Program-made: the position numbers and the translations under genes | From: Janibacter cremeus | Lineage (GTDB): Bacteria; Actinomycetota; Actinomycetes; Actinomycetales; Dermatophilaceae | Length of the DNA: 64,000 nucleotides | Assembly: GCF_029395675.1 (NCBI RefSeq) | Contig: NZ_CP115184.1 | Span: 3,224,001-3,288,000, forward strand | Direction: 5' to 3' | Shown here: positions 14,087 to 24,405 of the stretch, in pieces | How the letters are laid out: the number at the start of each line of letters is the position of its first letter | Position numbering within the stretch: position 1 is the stretch's first letter | The notes under the pieces: generated by a model | The model's database searches: none | Told to the model about the DNA's origin: nothing | The model's input: only the letters and a program-made list of their open reading frames with translations

Positions 14087-14728
14087 GTGCCGACCATCGA
14101 CATCATCAGCCCGCAGGGGTCGACCTCCGGCACCGTCGAGCTGCCCGCCGAGATCTTCGACGTGCAGGTCAACGTCCCGCTGATCCACCAGGTCGTCGTC
14201 GCCCAGCTCGCCGCCGCGCGCCGGGGCACGCACAAGACCAAGACCCGGGCCGAGGTCCGCGGCGGTGGCATCAAGCCCTACCGCCAGAAGGGGACCGGCC
14301 GCGCCCGCCAGGGCTCGATCCGTGCGCCGCAGTTCGCCGGCGGTGGCATCGTCCACGGCCCGCAGCCGCGTGACTACGGTCAGCGCACCCCCAAGAAGAT
14401 GAAGGCCGCCGCCCTGCGCGGTGCCCTCTCCGACCGGGCGCGCCACGGCCGCATCCACGTCCTCAGCTCGCTCGTCGAGGGCGACACCCCATCGACGAAG
14501 GGCGTCACGTCCGTCCTCGGCGGACTCACCGAGCGCAAGAACCTGCTCGTCGTGATCGAGCGCGGCAACGAGACCGCGTGGAAGTCGGTGCGCAACCTCG
14601 CCGACGTCCACGTCCTCTTCGCCGACCAGCTCAACACCTACGACGTGCTCTGCGCCGACGACATCGTCTTCACCCAGGCGGCGCTCGAGGGCTTCCTCGC
14701 GCCCAAGACAGAGGGGACTGCCAAGTGA
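14087..14728 (+). CDS. rplD: 50S ribosomal protein L4
   Basis: A 213-residue L4, lining the exit tunnel. GTG 14087 ([20 protein letters not shown]) is chosen because it follows GGAG at 14077-14080 by 6 bases and matches family length. The tunnel loop is recognisable as [20 protein letters not shown] (residues about 60-80). In enterobacteria L4 autoregulates the S10 operon; no such leader is identifiable here. It overlaps rplW by four bases (GTGA). Confidence 0.96.
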   Translation: MPTIDIISPQGSTSGTVELPAEIFDVQVNVPLIHQVVVAQLAAARRGTHKTKTRAEVRGGGIKPYRQKGTGRARQGSIRAPQFAGGGIVHGPQPRDYGQRTPKKMKAAALRGALSDRARHGRIHVLSSLVEGDTPSTKGVTSVLGGLTERKNLLVVIERGNETAWKSVRNLADVHVLFADQLNTYDVLCADDIVFTQAALEGFLAPKTEGTAK

Positions 14729-15039
14729 GCCAGATCAGTTCAGGTTCCCAGACCAAGGACCCGCGCGACATCCTCATCCGTCCCGTCGTGTCCGAGAAGT
14801 CCTACGGCCTGCTCGACGAGGGGAAGTACACCTTCATCGTCGACCCGCGGGCGAACAAGACGGAGATCAAGATCGCCGTCGAGCAGATCTTCGACGTCAA
14901 GGTCGACTCCGTGCACACCATGAACCGTGTCGGCAAGGCCCGGCGCACGAGGTTCGGTACCGGTAAGCGCAAGGACACGAAGCGCGCGATCGTCACCCTC
15001 CGCGAGGGCACGATCGACATCTTCGGCGGCCAGGGCTGA
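14725..15039 (+). CDS. rplW: 50S ribosomal protein L23
   Basis: The 104-residue L23, which sits at the tunnel exit and docks SRP and trigger factor. GTG 14725 overlaps the rplD stop (GTGA), implying coupled translation. [26 protein letters not shown] and [17 protein letters not shown] are the conserved parts. Relative to many homologues it carries an N-terminal polar prefix of about ten residues ([10 protein letters not shown]). Confidence 0.96.
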   Translation: MSQISSGSQTKDPRDILIRPVVSEKSYGLLDEGKYTFIVDPRANKTEIKIAVEQIFDVKVDSVHTMNRVGKARRTRFGTGKRKDTKRAIVTLREGTIDIFGGQG

Positions 15040-15061
15040 CGGAGAGGACAAGGAAGAACCA

Positions 15062-15898
15062 ATGGGTATCCGCAAGTACAAGCCGACCACTCCCGGTCGC
15101 CGCGCCAGCTCCGTCGCCGACTTCGTCGAGGTCACGCGTGACGCTCCGGAGAAGTCGCTGGTCCGTCCGCTGAGCAAGTCCGGTGGACGCAACGCCTCCG
15201 GTCGTATCACCAGCCGTCACATCGGTGGTGGCCACAAGCGTGCCTACCGCGTCATCGACTTCCGTCGCCACGACAAGGACGGCGTCCCCGCGAAGGTCGC
15301 GCACATCGAGTACGACCCGAACCGCACCGCCCGCATCGCGCTGCTGCACTACGCCGACGGGGAGAAGCGCTACATCCTGGCGCCGAACCGCCTCGGTCAG
15401 GGTGCGGCCGTCGAGAACGGCCCGGGCGCGGACATCAAGGTCGGCAACAACCTGCCGCTGCGCAACATCCCGGCCGGTACGACCGTCCACGCGGTCGAGC
15501 TGCGTCCGGGCGGCGGCGCCAAGCTGGCCCGCTCCGCCGGTGCCAGCATCCAGCTGCTCGCCAAGGAGGGTCAGTACGCCACGCTGCGCATGCCCTCCGG
15601 CGAGGTCCGTCGCGTCGACGCCCGCTGCCGCGCGACCATCGGTCAGGTCGGCAACGCCGAGCAGACCAACATCCGTTGGGGCAAGGCCGGCCGCATGCGG
15701 TGGAAGGGCAAGCGCCCCACCGTCCGCGGTGTCGTGATGAACCCGGTCGACCACCCGCACGGTGGTGGCGAGGGCCGCACGTCCGGCGGTCGCCACCCCG
15801 TCTCGCCCTGGGGCCAGCCCGAGGGTCGTACCCGGCGTCCCGGCAAGGCGAGCGACAAGCTCATCGTCCGTCGCCGCCGCACCGGCAAGAAGCGCTGA
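15062..15898 (+). CDS. rplB: 50S ribosomal protein L2
   Basis: The 278-residue L2, needed for subunit association and peptidyl transfer. The highly conserved [14 protein letters not shown] loop, containing the histidine near the active centre, is visible around residues 225-238, and the [14 protein letters not shown] start is canonical. It lies 22 bases after rplW within the S10 operon. Confidence 0.98.
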   Translation: MGIRKYKPTTPGRRASSVADFVEVTRDAPEKSLVRPLSKSGGRNASGRITSRHIGGGHKRAYRVIDFRRHDKDGVPAKVAHIEYDPNRTARIALLHYADGEKRYILAPNRLGQGAAVENGPGADIKVGNNLPLRNIPAGTTVHAVELRPGGGAKLARSAGASIQLLAKEGQYATLRMPSGEVRRVDARCRATIGQVGNAEQTNIRWGKAGRMRWKGKRPTVRGVVMNPVDHPHGGGEGRTSGGRHPVSPWGQPEGRTRRPGKASDKLIVRRRRTGKKR

Positions 15899-15913
15899 TA
15901 GGAGCATTGGGAA

Positions 15914-16195
15914 ATGCCTCGTAGTTTGAAGAAGGGCCCCTTCATCGACGACCACCTCCAGAAGAAGGTGGACGCCCAGAACGAAGCGGGCAGCAAGAAC
16001 GTCATCAAGACCTGGTCGCGCCGTTCGGTGGTCTCGCCGGACATGCTCGGCCACACCCTCGCCGTGCACGACGGCCGCAAGCACGTCCCGGTGTTCGTCA
16101 CCGAGGCGATGGTCGGCCACAAGCTCGGTGAGTTCGCCCCGACCCGCACCTTCCGCGGCCACGTGAAGGACGACAAGAAGGGACGTCGTCGCTGA
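15914..16195 (+). CDS. rpsS: 30S ribosomal protein S19
   Basis: The 93-residue S19 of the 30S head. [19 protein letters not shown] and [46 protein letters not shown] are fully typical. Its TGA overlaps the rplV ATG by one base (TGATG), the coupling style used repeatedly in this cluster. Confidence 0.98.
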   Translation: MPRSLKKGPFIDDHLQKKVDAQNEAGSKNVIKTWSRRSVVSPDMLGHTLAVHDGRKHVPVFVTEAMVGHKLGEFAPTRTFRGHVKDDKKGRRR

Positions 16196-16605
16196 TGCCT
16201 GCCACCGACACCACCGAGCAGGAGGCCCTGGTCGCCCGTGCCTCCGCACGCCACGTGCGCGTCACGCCGATGAAGGCGCGCCGCGTCGTCGACCTGATCC
16301 GCGGCAAGGACACCCAGACCGCGATCGCGACGCTCCAGTTCGCCCCCCAGGGTGCGGCCGAGCCGATCCTGAAGGTCCTGAACAGCGCGATCGCCAACCT
16401 GCGCGTCAAGGCCGACGAGGCGGGGGAGCCGTTCGACGAGCGCAACCTCCTCGTCACCTCGGCCTACGTCGACGAGGGCCCGACGATGAAGCGTTTCCGT
16501 CCGCGGGCCCAGGGCCGCGCCGGCCGGATCAACAAGCGCACCAGCCACATCACCGTCCTCGTGACGAGCAAGCCTGAGAAGGCCGCGAAGGGAGGGACCC
16601 GCTGA
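16195..16605 (+). CDS. rplV: 50S ribosomal protein L22
   Basis: A 136-residue L22, whose beta-hairpin lines the exit tunnel constriction. Conserved segments are [20 protein letters not shown] and the hairpin [21 protein letters not shown] (residues about 92-112). The N-terminal extension of about 15 residues ([15 protein letters not shown]) is slightly longer than in E. coli. It is joined by one-base overlaps to rpsS and rpsC. Confidence 0.97.
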   Translation: MPATDTTEQEALVARASARHVRVTPMKARRVVDLIRGKDTQTAIATLQFAPQGAAEPILKVLNSAIANLRVKADEAGEPFDERNLLVTSAYVDEGPTMKRFRPRAQGRAGRINKRTSHITVLVTSKPEKAAKGGTR

Positions 16606-17429
16606 TGGGTCAGAAGATCAACCCGCACGGCTTCCGTCTGGGCATCACCAACGACCACAAGAGCCGCTGGTTCGCCGACTCCAACAAGGAGGGTCAGCGT
16701 TACCGCGACTACGTCAAGGAGGACGTGGCGATCCGCAAGCTCCTGTCCACGGGCATGGAGCGCGCCGGGATCGCCCGCGTCGAGATCGAGCGCACCCGGG
16801 ACCGCGTGCGGGTGGACATCCACACCGCGCGTCCGGGGATCGTCATCGGTCGCCGTGGCGCCGAGGCCGACCGCATCCGCGGTGAGCTCGAGAAGCTCAC
16901 CGGCAAGCAGGTCCAGCTGAACATCCTCGAGGTCAAGAACCCCGAGATCGAGGCCCAGCTCGTCGCCCAGGGCATCGCCGAGCAGCTCGCTGCTCGCGTC
17001 ACCTTCCGTCGCGCCATGCGCAAGGGGATGCAGTCCTCCCTCCGCGCCGGTGCCAAGGGCATCCGGATCCAGTGCTCCGGTCGCCTCGGTGGTGCCGAGA
17101 TGTCCCGCTCCGAGTTCTACCGCGAGGGTCGCGTCCCGCTGCACACCCTCCGCGCGAACATCGACTACGGCTTCTACGAGGCCCGCACGACCTTCGGCCG
17201 CATCGGCGTCAAGGTCTGGATCTACAAGGGCGACATGACCGAGAAGGAGTTCGCGGCCCAGCAGGCGTCCGCCGCTCCGCGTGGTCGTGGCCCGCGTCGC
17301 GAACGTGACGACCGTCCCGCCCGCGCCCGGCGTGGTGGCGACCGCAGCAAGGAGGCGCCGGCCCAGGCCGCCGCCTCGGCTGAGGCCCCCGCCGCCGAGG
17401 CTCCGGCCAAGACCGAGGGAGAGTCCTGA
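16605..17429 (+). CDS. rpsC: 30S ribosomal protein S3
   Basis: A 274-residue S3, part of the mRNA entry helicase region. [14 protein letters not shown] starts it, and the KH-domain loop IGRRG is at residues 81-85. After the core ends near residue 217 ([16 protein letters not shown]) there is a low-complexity tail of about 55 residues rich in Ala, Pro, Arg and Glu, making it longer than the 233-residue E. coli protein. Such tails are common in actinobacteria. It overlaps rplV by one base and is followed by rplP. Confidence 0.97.
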   Translation: MGQKINPHGFRLGITNDHKSRWFADSNKEGQRYRDYVKEDVAIRKLLSTGMERAGIARVEIERTRDRVRVDIHTARPGIVIGRRGAEADRIRGELEKLTGKQVQLNILEVKNPEIEAQLVAQGIAEQLAARVTFRRAMRKGMQSSLRAGAKGIRIQCSGRLGGAEMSRSEFYREGRVPLHTLRANIDYGFYEARTTFGRIGVKVWIYKGDMTEKEFAAQQASAAPRGRGPRRERDDRPARARRGGDRSKEAPAQAAASAEAPAAEAPAKTEGES

Positions 17430-17430
17430 G

Positions 17431-17850
17431 ATGTTGATCCCCCGACGGGTCAAGCACCGCAAGCAGCACCACCCGAAGCGCTCGGGCATGTCGAAGGGCG
17501 GCACCACCGTCTCCTTCGGTGACTACGGCCTCCAGGCTCTGGACCCGGCCTACGTCACGAACCGTCAGATCGAGGCGGCTCGTATCGCCATGACGCGTTA
17601 CATGAAGCGTGGCGGCAAGGTCTGGATCAACATCTACCCGGACCGTCCGCTGACCAAGAAGCCGGCTGAGACCCGCATGGGTTCCGGCAAGGGCTCGCCC
17701 GAGTGGTGGGTGGCCAATGTCAAGCCGGGCCGGATCATGTTCGAGATCTCCGGTGTCGACGAGAACGTGGCGCGCGAGGCGATGCGCCTGGCGATGCACA
17801 AGTTGCCGATGAAGTGCCGCTTCGTCGCGCGTGAGGGTGGTGACAACTGA
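17431..17850 (+). CDS. rplP: 50S ribosomal protein L16
   Basis: The 139-residue L16, placed near the A-site tRNA elbow. [17 protein letters not shown] and [18 protein letters not shown] (about residues 88-105) identify it. ATG 17431 begins one base after the rpsC stop; the ribosome site GAGGGAGAG lies inside the rpsC 3' end. The stop overlaps the rpmC start by one base. Confidence 0.97.
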   Translation: MLIPRRVKHRKQHHPKRSGMSKGGTTVSFGDYGLQALDPAYVTNRQIEAARIAMTRYMKRGGKVWINIYPDRPLTKKPAETRMGSGKGSPEWWVANVKPGRIMFEISGVDENVAREAMRLAMHKLPMKCRFVAREGGDN

Positions 17851-18095
17851 TGGCAGTCGGATCCAAGGACCTGACCCCGGCGGACCTGCGTGAGCTGACC
17901 GATGACCGTCTGGTCGACGAGCTGCGCAAGGGCAAGGAGGAGTTGTTCAACCTCCGCTTCCAGTCGGCGACCGGCCAGCTGGACAACCACGGCCGTCTGC
18001 GCGCGGTCCGCAAGGACATCGCCCGGATCTACACCGAGATGCGTGAGCGCGAGCTTGGAATTGGAAGCAGCATCGGGTCCGGTGACGCGAAATGA
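17850..18095 (+). CDS. rpmC: 50S ribosomal protein L29
   Basis: An 81-residue L29 at the tunnel exit. It is recognised by [44 protein letters not shown] helices. A polar C-terminal tail ([14 protein letters not shown]) makes it longer than the 63-residue E. coli protein. One-base overlap with rplP and a four-base ATGA overlap with rpsQ. Confidence 0.96.
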   Translation: MAVGSKDLTPADLRELTDDRLVDELRKGKEELFNLRFQSATGQLDNHGRLRAVRKDIARIYTEMRERELGIGSSIGSGDAK

Positions 18096-18385
18096 GCGAG
18101 AATGTGAAAGAAGGCCCCGTGAGCTCCACCCCAGAGCGGAACGACCGCAAGACGCGTCGCGGCTACGTCGTCAGCGACAAGATGGACAAGACCGTTGTCG
18201 TCCAGGTCGAGGACCGCGTCAAGCACGCCCTGTACGGCAAGGTCATGCGCCGGACCGAGAAGGTCAAGGTGCACGACGAGGAGAACACCGCCGGCATCGG
18301 CGACCACGTCGTCATCATGGAGACGCGGCCGCTGTCGGCCAGCAAGCGCTGGCGCCTGGTCGAGATCCTCGAGAAGGCCAAGTAA
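18092..18385 (+). CDS. rpsQ: 30S ribosomal protein S17
   Basis: A 97-residue S17. The core [27 protein letters not shown] is typical; an N-terminal prefix of about 14 residues ([14 protein letters not shown]) precedes it. A second candidate start is the GTG at 18119. It is the last gene of the S10 block, and a 180-base structured gap follows before rplN. Confidence 0.95.
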   Translation: MSENVKEGPVSSTPERNDRKTRRGYVVSDKMDKTVVVQVEDRVKHALYGKVMRRTEKVKVHDEENTAGIGDHVVIMETRPLSASKRWRLVEILEKAK

Positions 18386-18389
18386 TAGG

Positions 18390-18483
18390 TCCTGGGGACG
18401 TCGTCCCCAGGATGCTCCCCTGACGACCCGCGTGGCATCGCCGCGTAGGGAGTCAGGGATCGAGAGGGAACGAGTTCCCTCTC
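18390..18483 (+). other. Hairpin module between rpsQ and rplN
   Basis: TCCTGGGGAC (18390-18399), a 3-base loop and GTCCCCAGGA (18403-18412) form a perfect 10-bp hairpin. CCCGCGTGG follows at 18427-18435, and a second hairpin GAGAGGGAA/TTCCCTCTC lies at 18462-18470 and 18475-18483. The same order (G-run hairpin, then CCCGCGTGG) occurs at 20045-20106 and 37401-37485. Confidence 0.6.
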
Positions 18484-18565
18484 CCACAGACCGAAAGTCC
18501 AGTTCGGCAAGGCTCCGTCCGGGTTCGCCCGGGCAGGAGAACCAGCACGACGACAGGAGTGAGAA

Positions 18566-18934
18566 GTGATCCAGCAGGAGTCGCGACTGCGCGTCGCCGA
18601 CAACACCGGTGCCAAGCAGATCTTGTGCATCCGCGTGCTCGGTGGCTCCGGCCGCCGGTACGCCGGCGTCGGCGACACCATCGTCGCCACCGTCAAGGAC
18701 GCCATCCCCGGCGGCAACGTCAAGAAGGGCGACATCGTCAAGGCGGTGATCGTCCGCACGACCAAGGAGAGCCGCCGCGTCGACGGTTCGTACATCAAGT
18801 TCGACGAGAACGCTGCCGTCATCCTCAAGGCTGATGGCGAGCCGCGCGGGACGCGCATCTTCGGGCCGGTCGGTCGCGAGCTTCGCGACAAGAAGTTCAT
18901 GAAGATCGTCTCGCTCGCACCGGAGGTGATCTGA
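18566..18934 (+). CDS. rplN: 50S ribosomal protein L14
   Basis: The 122-residue L14, at the subunit interface. GTG 18566 gives [17 protein letters not shown], and [30 protein letters not shown] is the family signature region. A CAGGAG ribosome site lies at about 18554-18559. It opens the spc block, and rplX follows after three bases. Confidence 0.97.
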   Translation: MIQQESRLRVADNTGAKQILCIRVLGGSGRRYAGVGDTIVATVKDAIPGGNVKKGDIVKAVIVRTTKESRRVDGSYIKFDENAAVILKADGEPRGTRIFGPVGRELRDKKFMKIVSLAPEVI

Positions 18935-18937
18935 CCC

Positions 18938-19276
18938 ATGAGCAAGCTCAAGATCAAGAAGGGCGACCTCGTCCAGGTCCTGTCCGGCAAGGACAAGGGC
19001 CTGCAGGGCAAGGTCATCTCGGTCAGCACCGAGACCCAGCGCGTCGTGGTCGAGGGTGTCCAGCGGGTCACCCGCCACACCAAGGCCGGCTTCGGCGGCC
19101 AGGCCGGCGGTCTGGTCGTCACCGAGGCGCCGATCCACGTGAGCAACGTGGCCATCGTCGACCCGGAGGACAACAAGCCGACCCGCGTCAAGACCCGCGT
19201 CGAGTCCGTCGAGCGTGACGGACGCACCAAGGCGAGCCGCACCCGTGTCGCGGTGCGCTCGGGCAAGGACCTCTGA
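18938..19276 (+). CDS. rplX: 50S ribosomal protein L24
   Basis: A 112-residue L24, an assembly initiator that binds 23S rRNA domain I. The N-terminal KOW motif is [22 protein letters not shown] (residues 4-25). [23 protein letters not shown] near the end is typical of actinobacterial L24. Tight three-base spacing to rplN and one base to rplE indicates one transcript. Confidence 0.97.
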   Translation: MSKLKIKKGDLVQVLSGKDKGLQGKVISVSTETQRVVVEGVQRVTRHTKAGFGGQAGGLVVTEAPIHVSNVAIVDPEDNKPTRVKTRVESVERDGRTKASRTRVAVRSGKDL

Positions 19277-19277
19277 G

Positions 19278-19847
19278 ATGACTGAGACCATGACCAGCCC
19301 CGCGACCCCGCGACTGAAGACGAAGTACGCCGAGACGGTCGTTCCCTCGCTGAACGACCAGTTCGGCTACACCAACCCGATGCAGGTTCCCCGCGTCGTG
19401 AAGGTCGTCGTGAACATGGGCGTCGGTGATGCCGCCAAGGACAGCAAGCTGATCGAGGGCGCCATCCGCGACCTGACCGCCATCACCGGTCAGAAGCCGC
19501 AGGTGACCAAGGCCCGCAAGTCCATCGCGCAGTTCAAGCTGCGTGAGGGCATGCCGATCGGTGCGCACACCACCCTGCGCGGTGCGCGCATGTGGGAGTT
19601 CCTCGACCGCCTCACCTCGGTCGCGCTGCCCCGCATCCGTGACTTCCGTGGCCTGAGCCCGAAGCAGTTCGACGGCAACGGCAACTACACCTTCGGTCTG
19701 ACCGAGCAGTCGATGTTCCACGAGATCAACCAGGACAAGATCGATCGCGTCCGTGGCATGGACATCACCGTGGTCACGACCGCCACGAACGACGACGAGG
19801 GCCGCGCGCTGCTGAAGGCGCTGGGCTTCCCCTTCAAGGAGAACTGA
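19278..19847 (+). CDS. rplE: 50S ribosomal protein L5
   Basis: A 189-residue L5, which binds 5S rRNA and contacts P-site t[28 protein letters not shown] (about residues 31-56) and [31 protein letters not shown] (about 118-148) are diagnostic. ATG 19278, one base after the rplX stop, is preferred to a longer in-frame start inside rplX because it matches family length. Confidence 0.97.
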   Translation: MTETMTSPATPRLKTKYAETVVPSLNDQFGYTNPMQVPRVVKVVVNMGVGDAAKDSKLIEGAIRDLTAITGQKPQVTKARKSIAQFKLREGMPIGAHTTLRGARMWEFLDRLTSVALPRIRDFRGLSPKQFDGNGNYTFGLTEQSMFHEINQDKIDRVRGMDITVVTTATNDDEGRALLKALGFPFKEN

Positions 19848-19848
19848 G

Positions 19849-20034
19849 ATGGCCAAGACCGCCCTGATCAACAAGGCGAACAAGAAGCCGAAGTTCAAGG
19901 TCCGCGGTTACACGCGGTGCCAGCGCTGCGGCCGGCCGCACTCGGTCTACCGCAAGTTCGGCCTGTGCCGCGTGTGCCTTCGTGAGATGGCCCACCGCGG
20001 TGAGCTTCCCGGCGTGACCAAGTCCAGCTGGTAG
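19849..20034 (+). CDS. rpsZ: 30S ribosomal protein S14, zinc-binding type Z
   Basis: The 61-residue zinc-containing form of S14. The four ligands are visible as C24-x2-C27 and C40-x2-C43 (RCQRCGRP ... LCRVCLRE). Many actinobacteria also encode a longer zinc-free S14 used under zinc starvation; none is in this window. It follows rplE after one base and precedes a 142-base structured gap. Confidence 0.97.
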   Translation: MAKTALINKANKKPKFKVRGYTRCQRCGRPHSVYRKFGLCRVCLREMAHRGELPGVTKSSW

Positions 20035-20044
20035 ACGTCCGCTC

Positions 20045-20106
20045 GGGGGGCCTCGCTCCCCAGGCACCCCCACAACCCGCGTGGCTCCCTTCGTCCGAAG
20101 GGCCAC
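20045..20106 (+). other. Hairpin module between rpsZ and rpsH
   Basis: A G-run at 20045-20050 faces CCCC at 20058-20061 or CCCCC at 20067-20071. CCCGCGTGG follows at 20076-20084 and forms the left edge of a strong hairpin: GTGG-ct-CCCTTCG (20081-20093) with CGAAGGG-CCAC (20096-20106). It belongs to the same module family as 18390-18483 and 37401-37485. Confidence 0.55.
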
Positions 20107-20176
20107 ATCCAAGAACTCCTACATCGAAGGTCGCCCCTCAGGGTGAAACCGCGATGAGAGAGGGCAGGCAGAGCCC

Positions 20177-20575
20177 ATGACCATGACCGACCCGATTGCG
20201 GACATGCTGACCCGCGTGCGGAACGCCAACTCGGCGCACCACGACGAGGTCTCCATGCCGTACTCCAAGTTGAAGTCGCACATCGCGGAGATCCTCCAGG
20301 CGGAGGGTTTCATCGCGGGGTGGACCGTCGAGGAGGCCACCGTCGGCAAGACGCTGGAGATCTCCCTCAAGTACGGCCCGAACCGTGAGCGTTCCATCGC
20401 GGGCGTGCGCCGGGTGTCCAAGCCCGGTCTGCGCGTGTACGCGAAGTCCACCAACCTGCCGAAGGTTCTCGGCGGCCTGGGCGTGGCGATCATCTCCACG
20501 TCCTCCGGCCTCCTGACCGACAAGCAGGCCGCAACCAAGGGTGTGGGCGGGGAAGTCCTCGCCTACGTCTGGTAA
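20177..20575 (+). CDS. rpsH: 30S ribosomal protein S8
   Basis: The 132-residue S8, an early 16S rRNA binder and, in E. coli, the spc operon repressor. [18 protein letters not shown] and [40 protein letters not shown] are typical. ATG 20177 or 20183 could start it; the family allows either. No ribosomal S8-binding mimic was recognised upstream. Confidence 0.97.
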   Translation: MTMTDPIADMLTRVRNANSAHHDEVSMPYSKLKSHIAEILQAEGFIAGWTVEEATVGKTLEISLKYGPNRERSIAGVRRVSKPGLRVYAKSTNLPKVLGGLGVAIISTSSGLLTDKQAATKGVGGEVLAYVW

Positions 20576-20587
20576 GGGGAAGCAGAC

Positions 20588-21124
20588 ATGTCGCGTATCG
20601 GACGACTCCCTGTCGCCATCCCCAGCGGTGTCGACATCACCATCGATGGCCAGACCGTCACGGTCAAGGGCCCCAAGGGTGAGCTGCAGACGACCGTGAC
20701 CGAGCCGATCACGGTCGCCCGGACCGAGGATGGCGTCGAGGTCTCCCGCCCCGACGACGAGCGCGAGTCGCGTTCGCTCCACGGGCTCTCCCGCAGCCTC
20801 ATCAACAACATGGTCGTCGGTGTCACCGACGGCTACGAGAAGAAGCTCGAGATCCACGGCACCGGTTACCGCGTGCAGCACAAGGGCAACTCCCTGGAGT
20901 TCGCGCTCGGGTACAGCCACCCGGTCGTCGTCGAGGCGCCCGAGGGGATCAGCTTCACGGTCGAGAACCCGACCCGCTTCGCCGTGCAGGGCATCGACAA
21001 GCAGCTGGTCGGTGAGACCGCTGCCAACATCCGCAAGCTCCGCCGCCCCGACCCGTACAAGGGCAAGGGTGTTCGGTACGAGGGCGAGCAGATCCGTCGC
21101 AAGGTCGGAAAGGCTGGTAAGTAA
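20588..21124 (+). CDS. rplF: 50S ribosomal protein L6
   Basis: A 178-residue L6 near the factor-binding site. [16 protein letters not shown] opens it, and [27 protein letters not shown] at the end is the family signature. The AAGGGGAAGC ribosome site precedes ATG 20588. It lies between rpsH and rplR with very short gaps (12 and 3 bases). Confidence 0.97.
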   Translation: MSRIGRLPVAIPSGVDITIDGQTVTVKGPKGELQTTVTEPITVARTEDGVEVSRPDDERESRSLHGLSRSLINNMVVGVTDGYEKKLEIHGTGYRVQHKGNSLEFALGYSHPVVVEAPEGISFTVENPTRFAVQGIDKQLVGETAANIRKLRRPDPYKGKGVRYEGEQIRRKVGKAGK

Positions 21125-21127
21125 GCC

Positions 21128-21502
21128 ATGGCAATGATCGTCAAGCGAGCCAAGGGCAAGAGCGCCGCTCGTGGTCGTCGCCACCTGCGCGTGCGCAAGA
21201 AGGTCACCGGTACCGCGGCGCGTCCGCGCCTGGTGGTCAACCGCAGCAGCCGCCACGTCTTCGTCCAGGTCGTCGACGACACCGTCGGCAAGACCGTCGC
21301 CTCGGCGTCGACCATGGAGGCCGACGTGCGTGCACTGGACGGCGACAAGACCGCGCGGGCCAGGAGGGTCGGCGAGCTCGTGGCCGAGCGGGCCAAGTCC
21401 GCCGGCATCGAGGCCGTCGTCTTCGACCGGGGCGGCAACCGGTACCACGGTCGCGTCGCCGCGATCGCCGATGGTGCCCGCGAAGGGGGTCTGGCGCTGT
21501 GA
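21128..21502 (+). CDS. rplR: 50S ribosomal protein L18
   Basis: A 124-residue L18 that binds 5S r[39 protein letters not shown] and the end [24 protein letters not shown] are diagnostic. The start could be ATG 21128 or ATG 21134 (MIVKRAKGK); the second lacks only two residues. It is 35 bases ahead of rpsE. Confidence 0.96.
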   Translation: MAMIVKRAKGKSAARGRRHLRVRKKVTGTAARPRLVVNRSSRHVFVQVVDDTVGKTVASASTMEADVRALDGDKTARARRVGELVAERAKSAGIEAVVFDRGGNRYHGRVAAIADGAREGGLAL

Positions 21503-21536
21503 TGCAGACCCAGAACGTCGAGAAGAGGAACATCTG

Positions 21537-22196
21537 ATGCCCGGACCCCAGCGTCGAGGCGCCGGTGCCGCTGGCACCAACGAGCGCTCCAACAACGATC
21601 GTCGTGACAACCGTGGCGGCGGAGGCCGCGGCGGTGGCCGCGACCGCAACGAAAGCCAGTACCTCGAGCGGGTTGTGACCATCAACCGCGTCGCCAAGGT
21701 CGTCAAGGGTGGTCGTCGCTTCAGCTTCACCGCCCTGGTCGTCGTCGGTGACGGCGACGGCACCGTCGGTGTCGGCTACGGCAAGGCCAAGGAGGTCCCC
21801 TCCGCGATCGCCAAGGGTGTCGAGGAGGCGAAGAAGAACTTCTTCACCGTCCCGCGCATCCAGGGCACCATCCCGCACCCGATCGTCGGCGAGGACGCGG
21901 CCGGTGTCGTCATGCTCCGCCCGGCATCGCCCGGTACCGGTGTCATCGCCGGTGGTTCCGTGCGCGCCGTGCTCGAGTGCGCCGGCATCCACGACGTGCT
22001 GAGCAAGTCGCTCGGCTCGGACAACGCGATCAACATCGTCCACGCGGTGGTCGCGGCCCTCAAGGGCCTCGAGCGCCCGGAGGCCGTCGCGGCCCGCCGC
22101 GGTCTGCCCCTGGACGAGGTGGCCCCGGCCGCCATGCTGCGCGCCCAGGCTGCTGGCCGCGCAGAGGCTGCCGACAAGGCGAAGGCGGGTGCCTGA
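21537..22196 (+). CDS. rpsE: 30S ribosomal protein S5
   Basis: A 219-residue S5, important for decoding fidelity and mRNA unwinding. The core starts near residue 41 ([23 protein letters not shown]) and contains [23 protein letters not shown] and [20 protein letters not shown]. The first 40 residues are a disordered Gly/Arg/Asn-rich extension ([12 protein letters not shown]), absent from E. coli but usual in actinobacteria. ATG 21537 follows AGAAGAGG at about 21521-21528; longer upstream starts in this frame read through rplR and are rejected. Confidence 0.96.
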   Translation: MPGPQRRGAGAAGTNERSNNDRRDNRGGGGRGGGRDRNESQYLERVVTINRVAKVVKGGRRFSFTALVVVGDGDGTVGVGYGKAKEVPSAIAKGVEEAKKNFFTVPRIQGTIPHPIVGEDAAGVVMLRPASPGTGVIAGGSVRAVLECAGIHDVLSKSLGSDNAINIVHAVVAALKGLERPEAVAARRGLPLDEVAPAAMLRAQAAGRAEAADKAKAGA

Positions 22197-22378
22197 TGGC
22201 TCAGCTGAAGGTGACCCAGACCCGTTCGGAGATCGGTGGTACCAAGCGTCAGCGTGACACGCTGCGCAGCATCGGTCTGAAGCGCATCGGCGACATCGTC
22301 GTCAAGGAGGACCGCCCGGAGTTCCGCGGCATGGTCCAGACGGTTCGCCACCTGGTGACCGTCGAGGAGGTTGACTGA
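22196..22378 (+). CDS. rpmD: 50S ribosomal protein L30
   Basis: The 60-residue L30. [33 protein letters not shown] and [12 protein letters not shown] are canonical for the bacterial short form. Its ATG overlaps the rpsE stop by one base (TGATG), and rplO starts two bases after its own stop. Confidence 0.97.
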   Translation: MAQLKVTQTRSEIGGTKRQRDTLRSIGLKRIGDIVVKEDRPEFRGMVQTVRHLVTVEEVD

Positions 22379-22380
22379 TC

Positions 22381-22869
22381 ATGGCTGACTCCAAGGCCAA
22401 CCCCACGCCGGGGGAGCAGGCGGACGCACCCGCGCTGAAGGTGCACCACCTGCGCCCGGCCCCCGGGGCGAAGACCGCGAAGACCCGTGTGGGTCGCGGT
22501 GAGGCCTCGAAGGGCAAGACCGCCGGCCGCGGTACCAAGGGCACCAAGGCCCGGTACCAGGTGCCGGCCCGCTTCGAGGGCGGTCAGACGCCGCTGCACA
22601 TGCGTCTGCCCAAGCTCCGCGGCTTCAACAACAAGTTCAAGACCGAGTACCAGGTCGTCAACCTCGACCGCATCTCGGCGCTCTTCCCGGAGGGTGGCGC
22701 CATCGGCGTCGACGAGCTCGTGGCCAAGGGAGCCGTCCGCGACGGCCATCTGGTCAAGGTGCTCGGCTCCGGCGAGATCTCGGTGAAGGTCGACCTCACG
22801 GTGGATGCCTTCTCCGCGAGCGCCAAGGAGAAGATCGAGGCGGCCGGCGGCAGCGTCACCGCACGCTGA
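22381..22869 (+). CDS. rplO: 50S ribosomal protein L15
   Basis: A 162-residue L15, a late assembly protein. The Gly/Lys-rich [26 protein letters not shown] (about residues 35-60) and [18 protein letters not shown] identify it. The N-terminus carries about 18 extra residues ([18 protein letters not shown]) compared with E. coli. Classic spc order places secY next; here a hairpin and a probable promoter separate them. Confidence 0.97.
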   Translation: MADSKANPTPGEQADAPALKVHHLRPAPGAKTAKTRVGRGEASKGKTAGRGTKGTKARYQVPARFEGGQTPLHMRLPKLRGFNNKFKTEYQVVNLDRISALFPEGGAIGVDELVAKGAVRDGHLVKVLGSGEISVKVDLTVDAFSASAKEKIEAAGGSVTAR

Positions 22870-22885
22870 CCCCCTTCGGTCCCTG

Positions 22886-22919
22886 CTCGAGGCCGTCCCG
22901 CTCGCGGGGCGGCCTCGAG
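22886..22919 (+). terminator. Terminator/attenuator hairpin between rplO and secY
   Basis: CTCGAGGCCGTCCCG (22886-22900), loop CTCG and CGGGGCGGCCTCGAG (22905-22919) form a 15-bp stem with one G-T pair. It probably ends or dampens the r-protein transcript before secY. Confidence 0.75.
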
Positions 22920-22960
22920 GCGTCTCCGCCCGGCGTGTCCCGCAGCACCCGGGTCCCCGC

Positions 22961-22989
22961 GCGACCCCCTGACCCACGGCAGGTATCGT
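22961..22989 (+). promoter_or_regulatory. Candidate secY promoter
   Basis: TATCGT (22984-22989), in the same GGTATCGT context as the rpsL promoter, has a weak -35 (GCGACC, 22961-22966) at 17 bases. Its position after the rplO hairpin and about 90 bases before secY suits independent secY-adk-map transcription. Confidence 0.4.
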
Positions 22990-23079
22990 CTGTCAGGTTG
23001 TGCCGCCGCACGGCGGCCGATACCCAACCGGTCCATCTGCATCCCACGGCACCGACGGCACCGTTCATGGAGGATCCAC

Positions 23080-24405
23080 GTGCTCTCCGTCTTCACTCGG
23101 GCGTTCAAGACGCCCGATCTGCGGCGAAAGCTGCTCTTCACGCTGGGCATCGTCATGCTCTTCCGTCTGGGGACCTTCGTGCCGACGCCGAACGTGAACT
23201 ACTCGGCCGTCCAGGAGTGCATCGACGGCGCCCGCCAGGGGGACGCCGGCAACCAGCTGCTCGGCATGGCCAACCTCTTCAGCGGTGGCGCGCTGATGCA
23301 GCTGTCGATCTTCGCGCTGGGGATCATGCCCTACATCACCGCGAGCATCATCGTGCAGCTGCTCACGGTCGTCATCCCCCGCTTCGAGGCGCTGAAGCAG
23401 GAGGGCCAGCAGGGTCAGGCCAAGATGACCCAGTACACGCGGTACCTGACGATCGGGCTGGCGGTGCTCCAGTCCGCGACCTTCGTGACCTTCGCGCAGA
23501 ACCCCGCTGCCCTCTTCGGCAACGCCAACTGCACCCAGATCCTCTACCGCGACAACGTCCTGGACACCGTCTTCATGGTGCTGACGATGACCGCCGGCAC
23601 GGGCCTGATCATGTGGCTCGGTGAGCTGATCACGGACAAGGGTGTCGGCAACGGCATGTCCCTGCTGATCTTCACCTCCATCACCGCCACCTTCCCCGGT
23701 TCGCTGTGGGCCATCCAGCAGCGCGACGACCGCTGGGACCTGTTCATCCTCGTCATCATCATCGGGCTGCTGATCATGGCCGCCGTCGTCTTCGTCGAGC
23801 AGTCGCAGCGGCGCGTGCCCGTGCAGTACGCGAAGAAGATGGTCGGTCGCCAGATGTACGGCGGGACCTCCACGTACATCCCGATCAAGGTCAACATGGC
23901 CAACGTGATCCCGATCATCTTCGCCAGCTCGATGCTCGCGCTGCCGCAGATGGTGGCCCAGTTCCAGTCGGATCCCCAGGGCAACAACCCCGCCTACGTC
24001 GACTGGATCAACACCTACCTGGTGCAGGGCGACCACCCGATCTACATGGCCGTCTACACGGTCATGATCCTGTTCTTCACCTTCTTCTACGTCTCGATCA
24101 CGTTCAACCCGAACGAGGTCGCGGACAACATGAAGAAGTACGGGGGTTTCATCCCCGGTATCCGGGCCGGGCGACCCACGGCCGAGTACCTCAGGTACGT
24201 CATCACCCGCATCACCGTGCCGGGTGCCATCTACCTCGCCTTGGTCTCACTGATCCCGCTCATCGCCTTCGTGCTGATCGGGGCCAACCGTGACTTCCCG
24301 TTCGGCGGTGCGTCTATCCTCATCATGGTGGGCGTCGGTCTCGACACGGTGAAGCAGATCGAGTCCCAGCTCCAGCAACACCACTACGAAGGATTCCTGC
24401 GCTGA
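23080..24405 (+). CDS. secY: Preprotein translocase subunit SecY
   Basis: A 441-residue SecY, the channel of the SecYEG translocon, with ten membrane spans by inspection. Marks are [15 protein letters not shown] after span 1, the plug region [28 protein letters not shown] (about residues 67-94), and the cytosolic loop GKNG-like [29 protein letters not shown] (about 346-374). GTG 23080 follows GGAGG at about 23070. It begins the secY-adk-map unit and overlaps adk by one base. Confidence 0.97.
   Translation: MLSVFTRAFKTPDLRRKLLFTLGIVMLFRLGTFVPTPNVNYSAVQECIDGARQGDAGNQLLGMANLFSGGALMQLSIFALGIMPYITASIIVQLLTVVIPRFEALKQEGQQGQAKMTQYTRYLTIGLAVLQSATFVTFAQNPAALFGNANCTQILYRDNVLDTVFMVLTMTAGTGLIMWLGELITDKGVGNGMSLLIFTSITATFPGSLWAIQQRDDRWDLFILVIIIGLLIMAAVVFVEQSQRRVPVQYAKKMVGRQMYGGTSTYIPIKVNMANVIPIIFASSMLALPQMVAQFQSDPQGNNPAYVDWINTYLVQGDHPIYMAVYTVMILFFTFFYVSITFNPNEVADNMKKYGGFIPGIRAGRPTAEYLRYVITRITVPGAIYLALVSLIPLIAFVLIGANRDFPFGGASILIMVGVGLDTVKQIESQLQQHHYEGFLR

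Noticed and set aside
16605..17429. C-terminal tail of S3 (and tails or extensions of S5, S9, L17) as possible fusions
   Set aside because: They are low-complexity extensions common in actinobacterial r-proteins, not separate domains.
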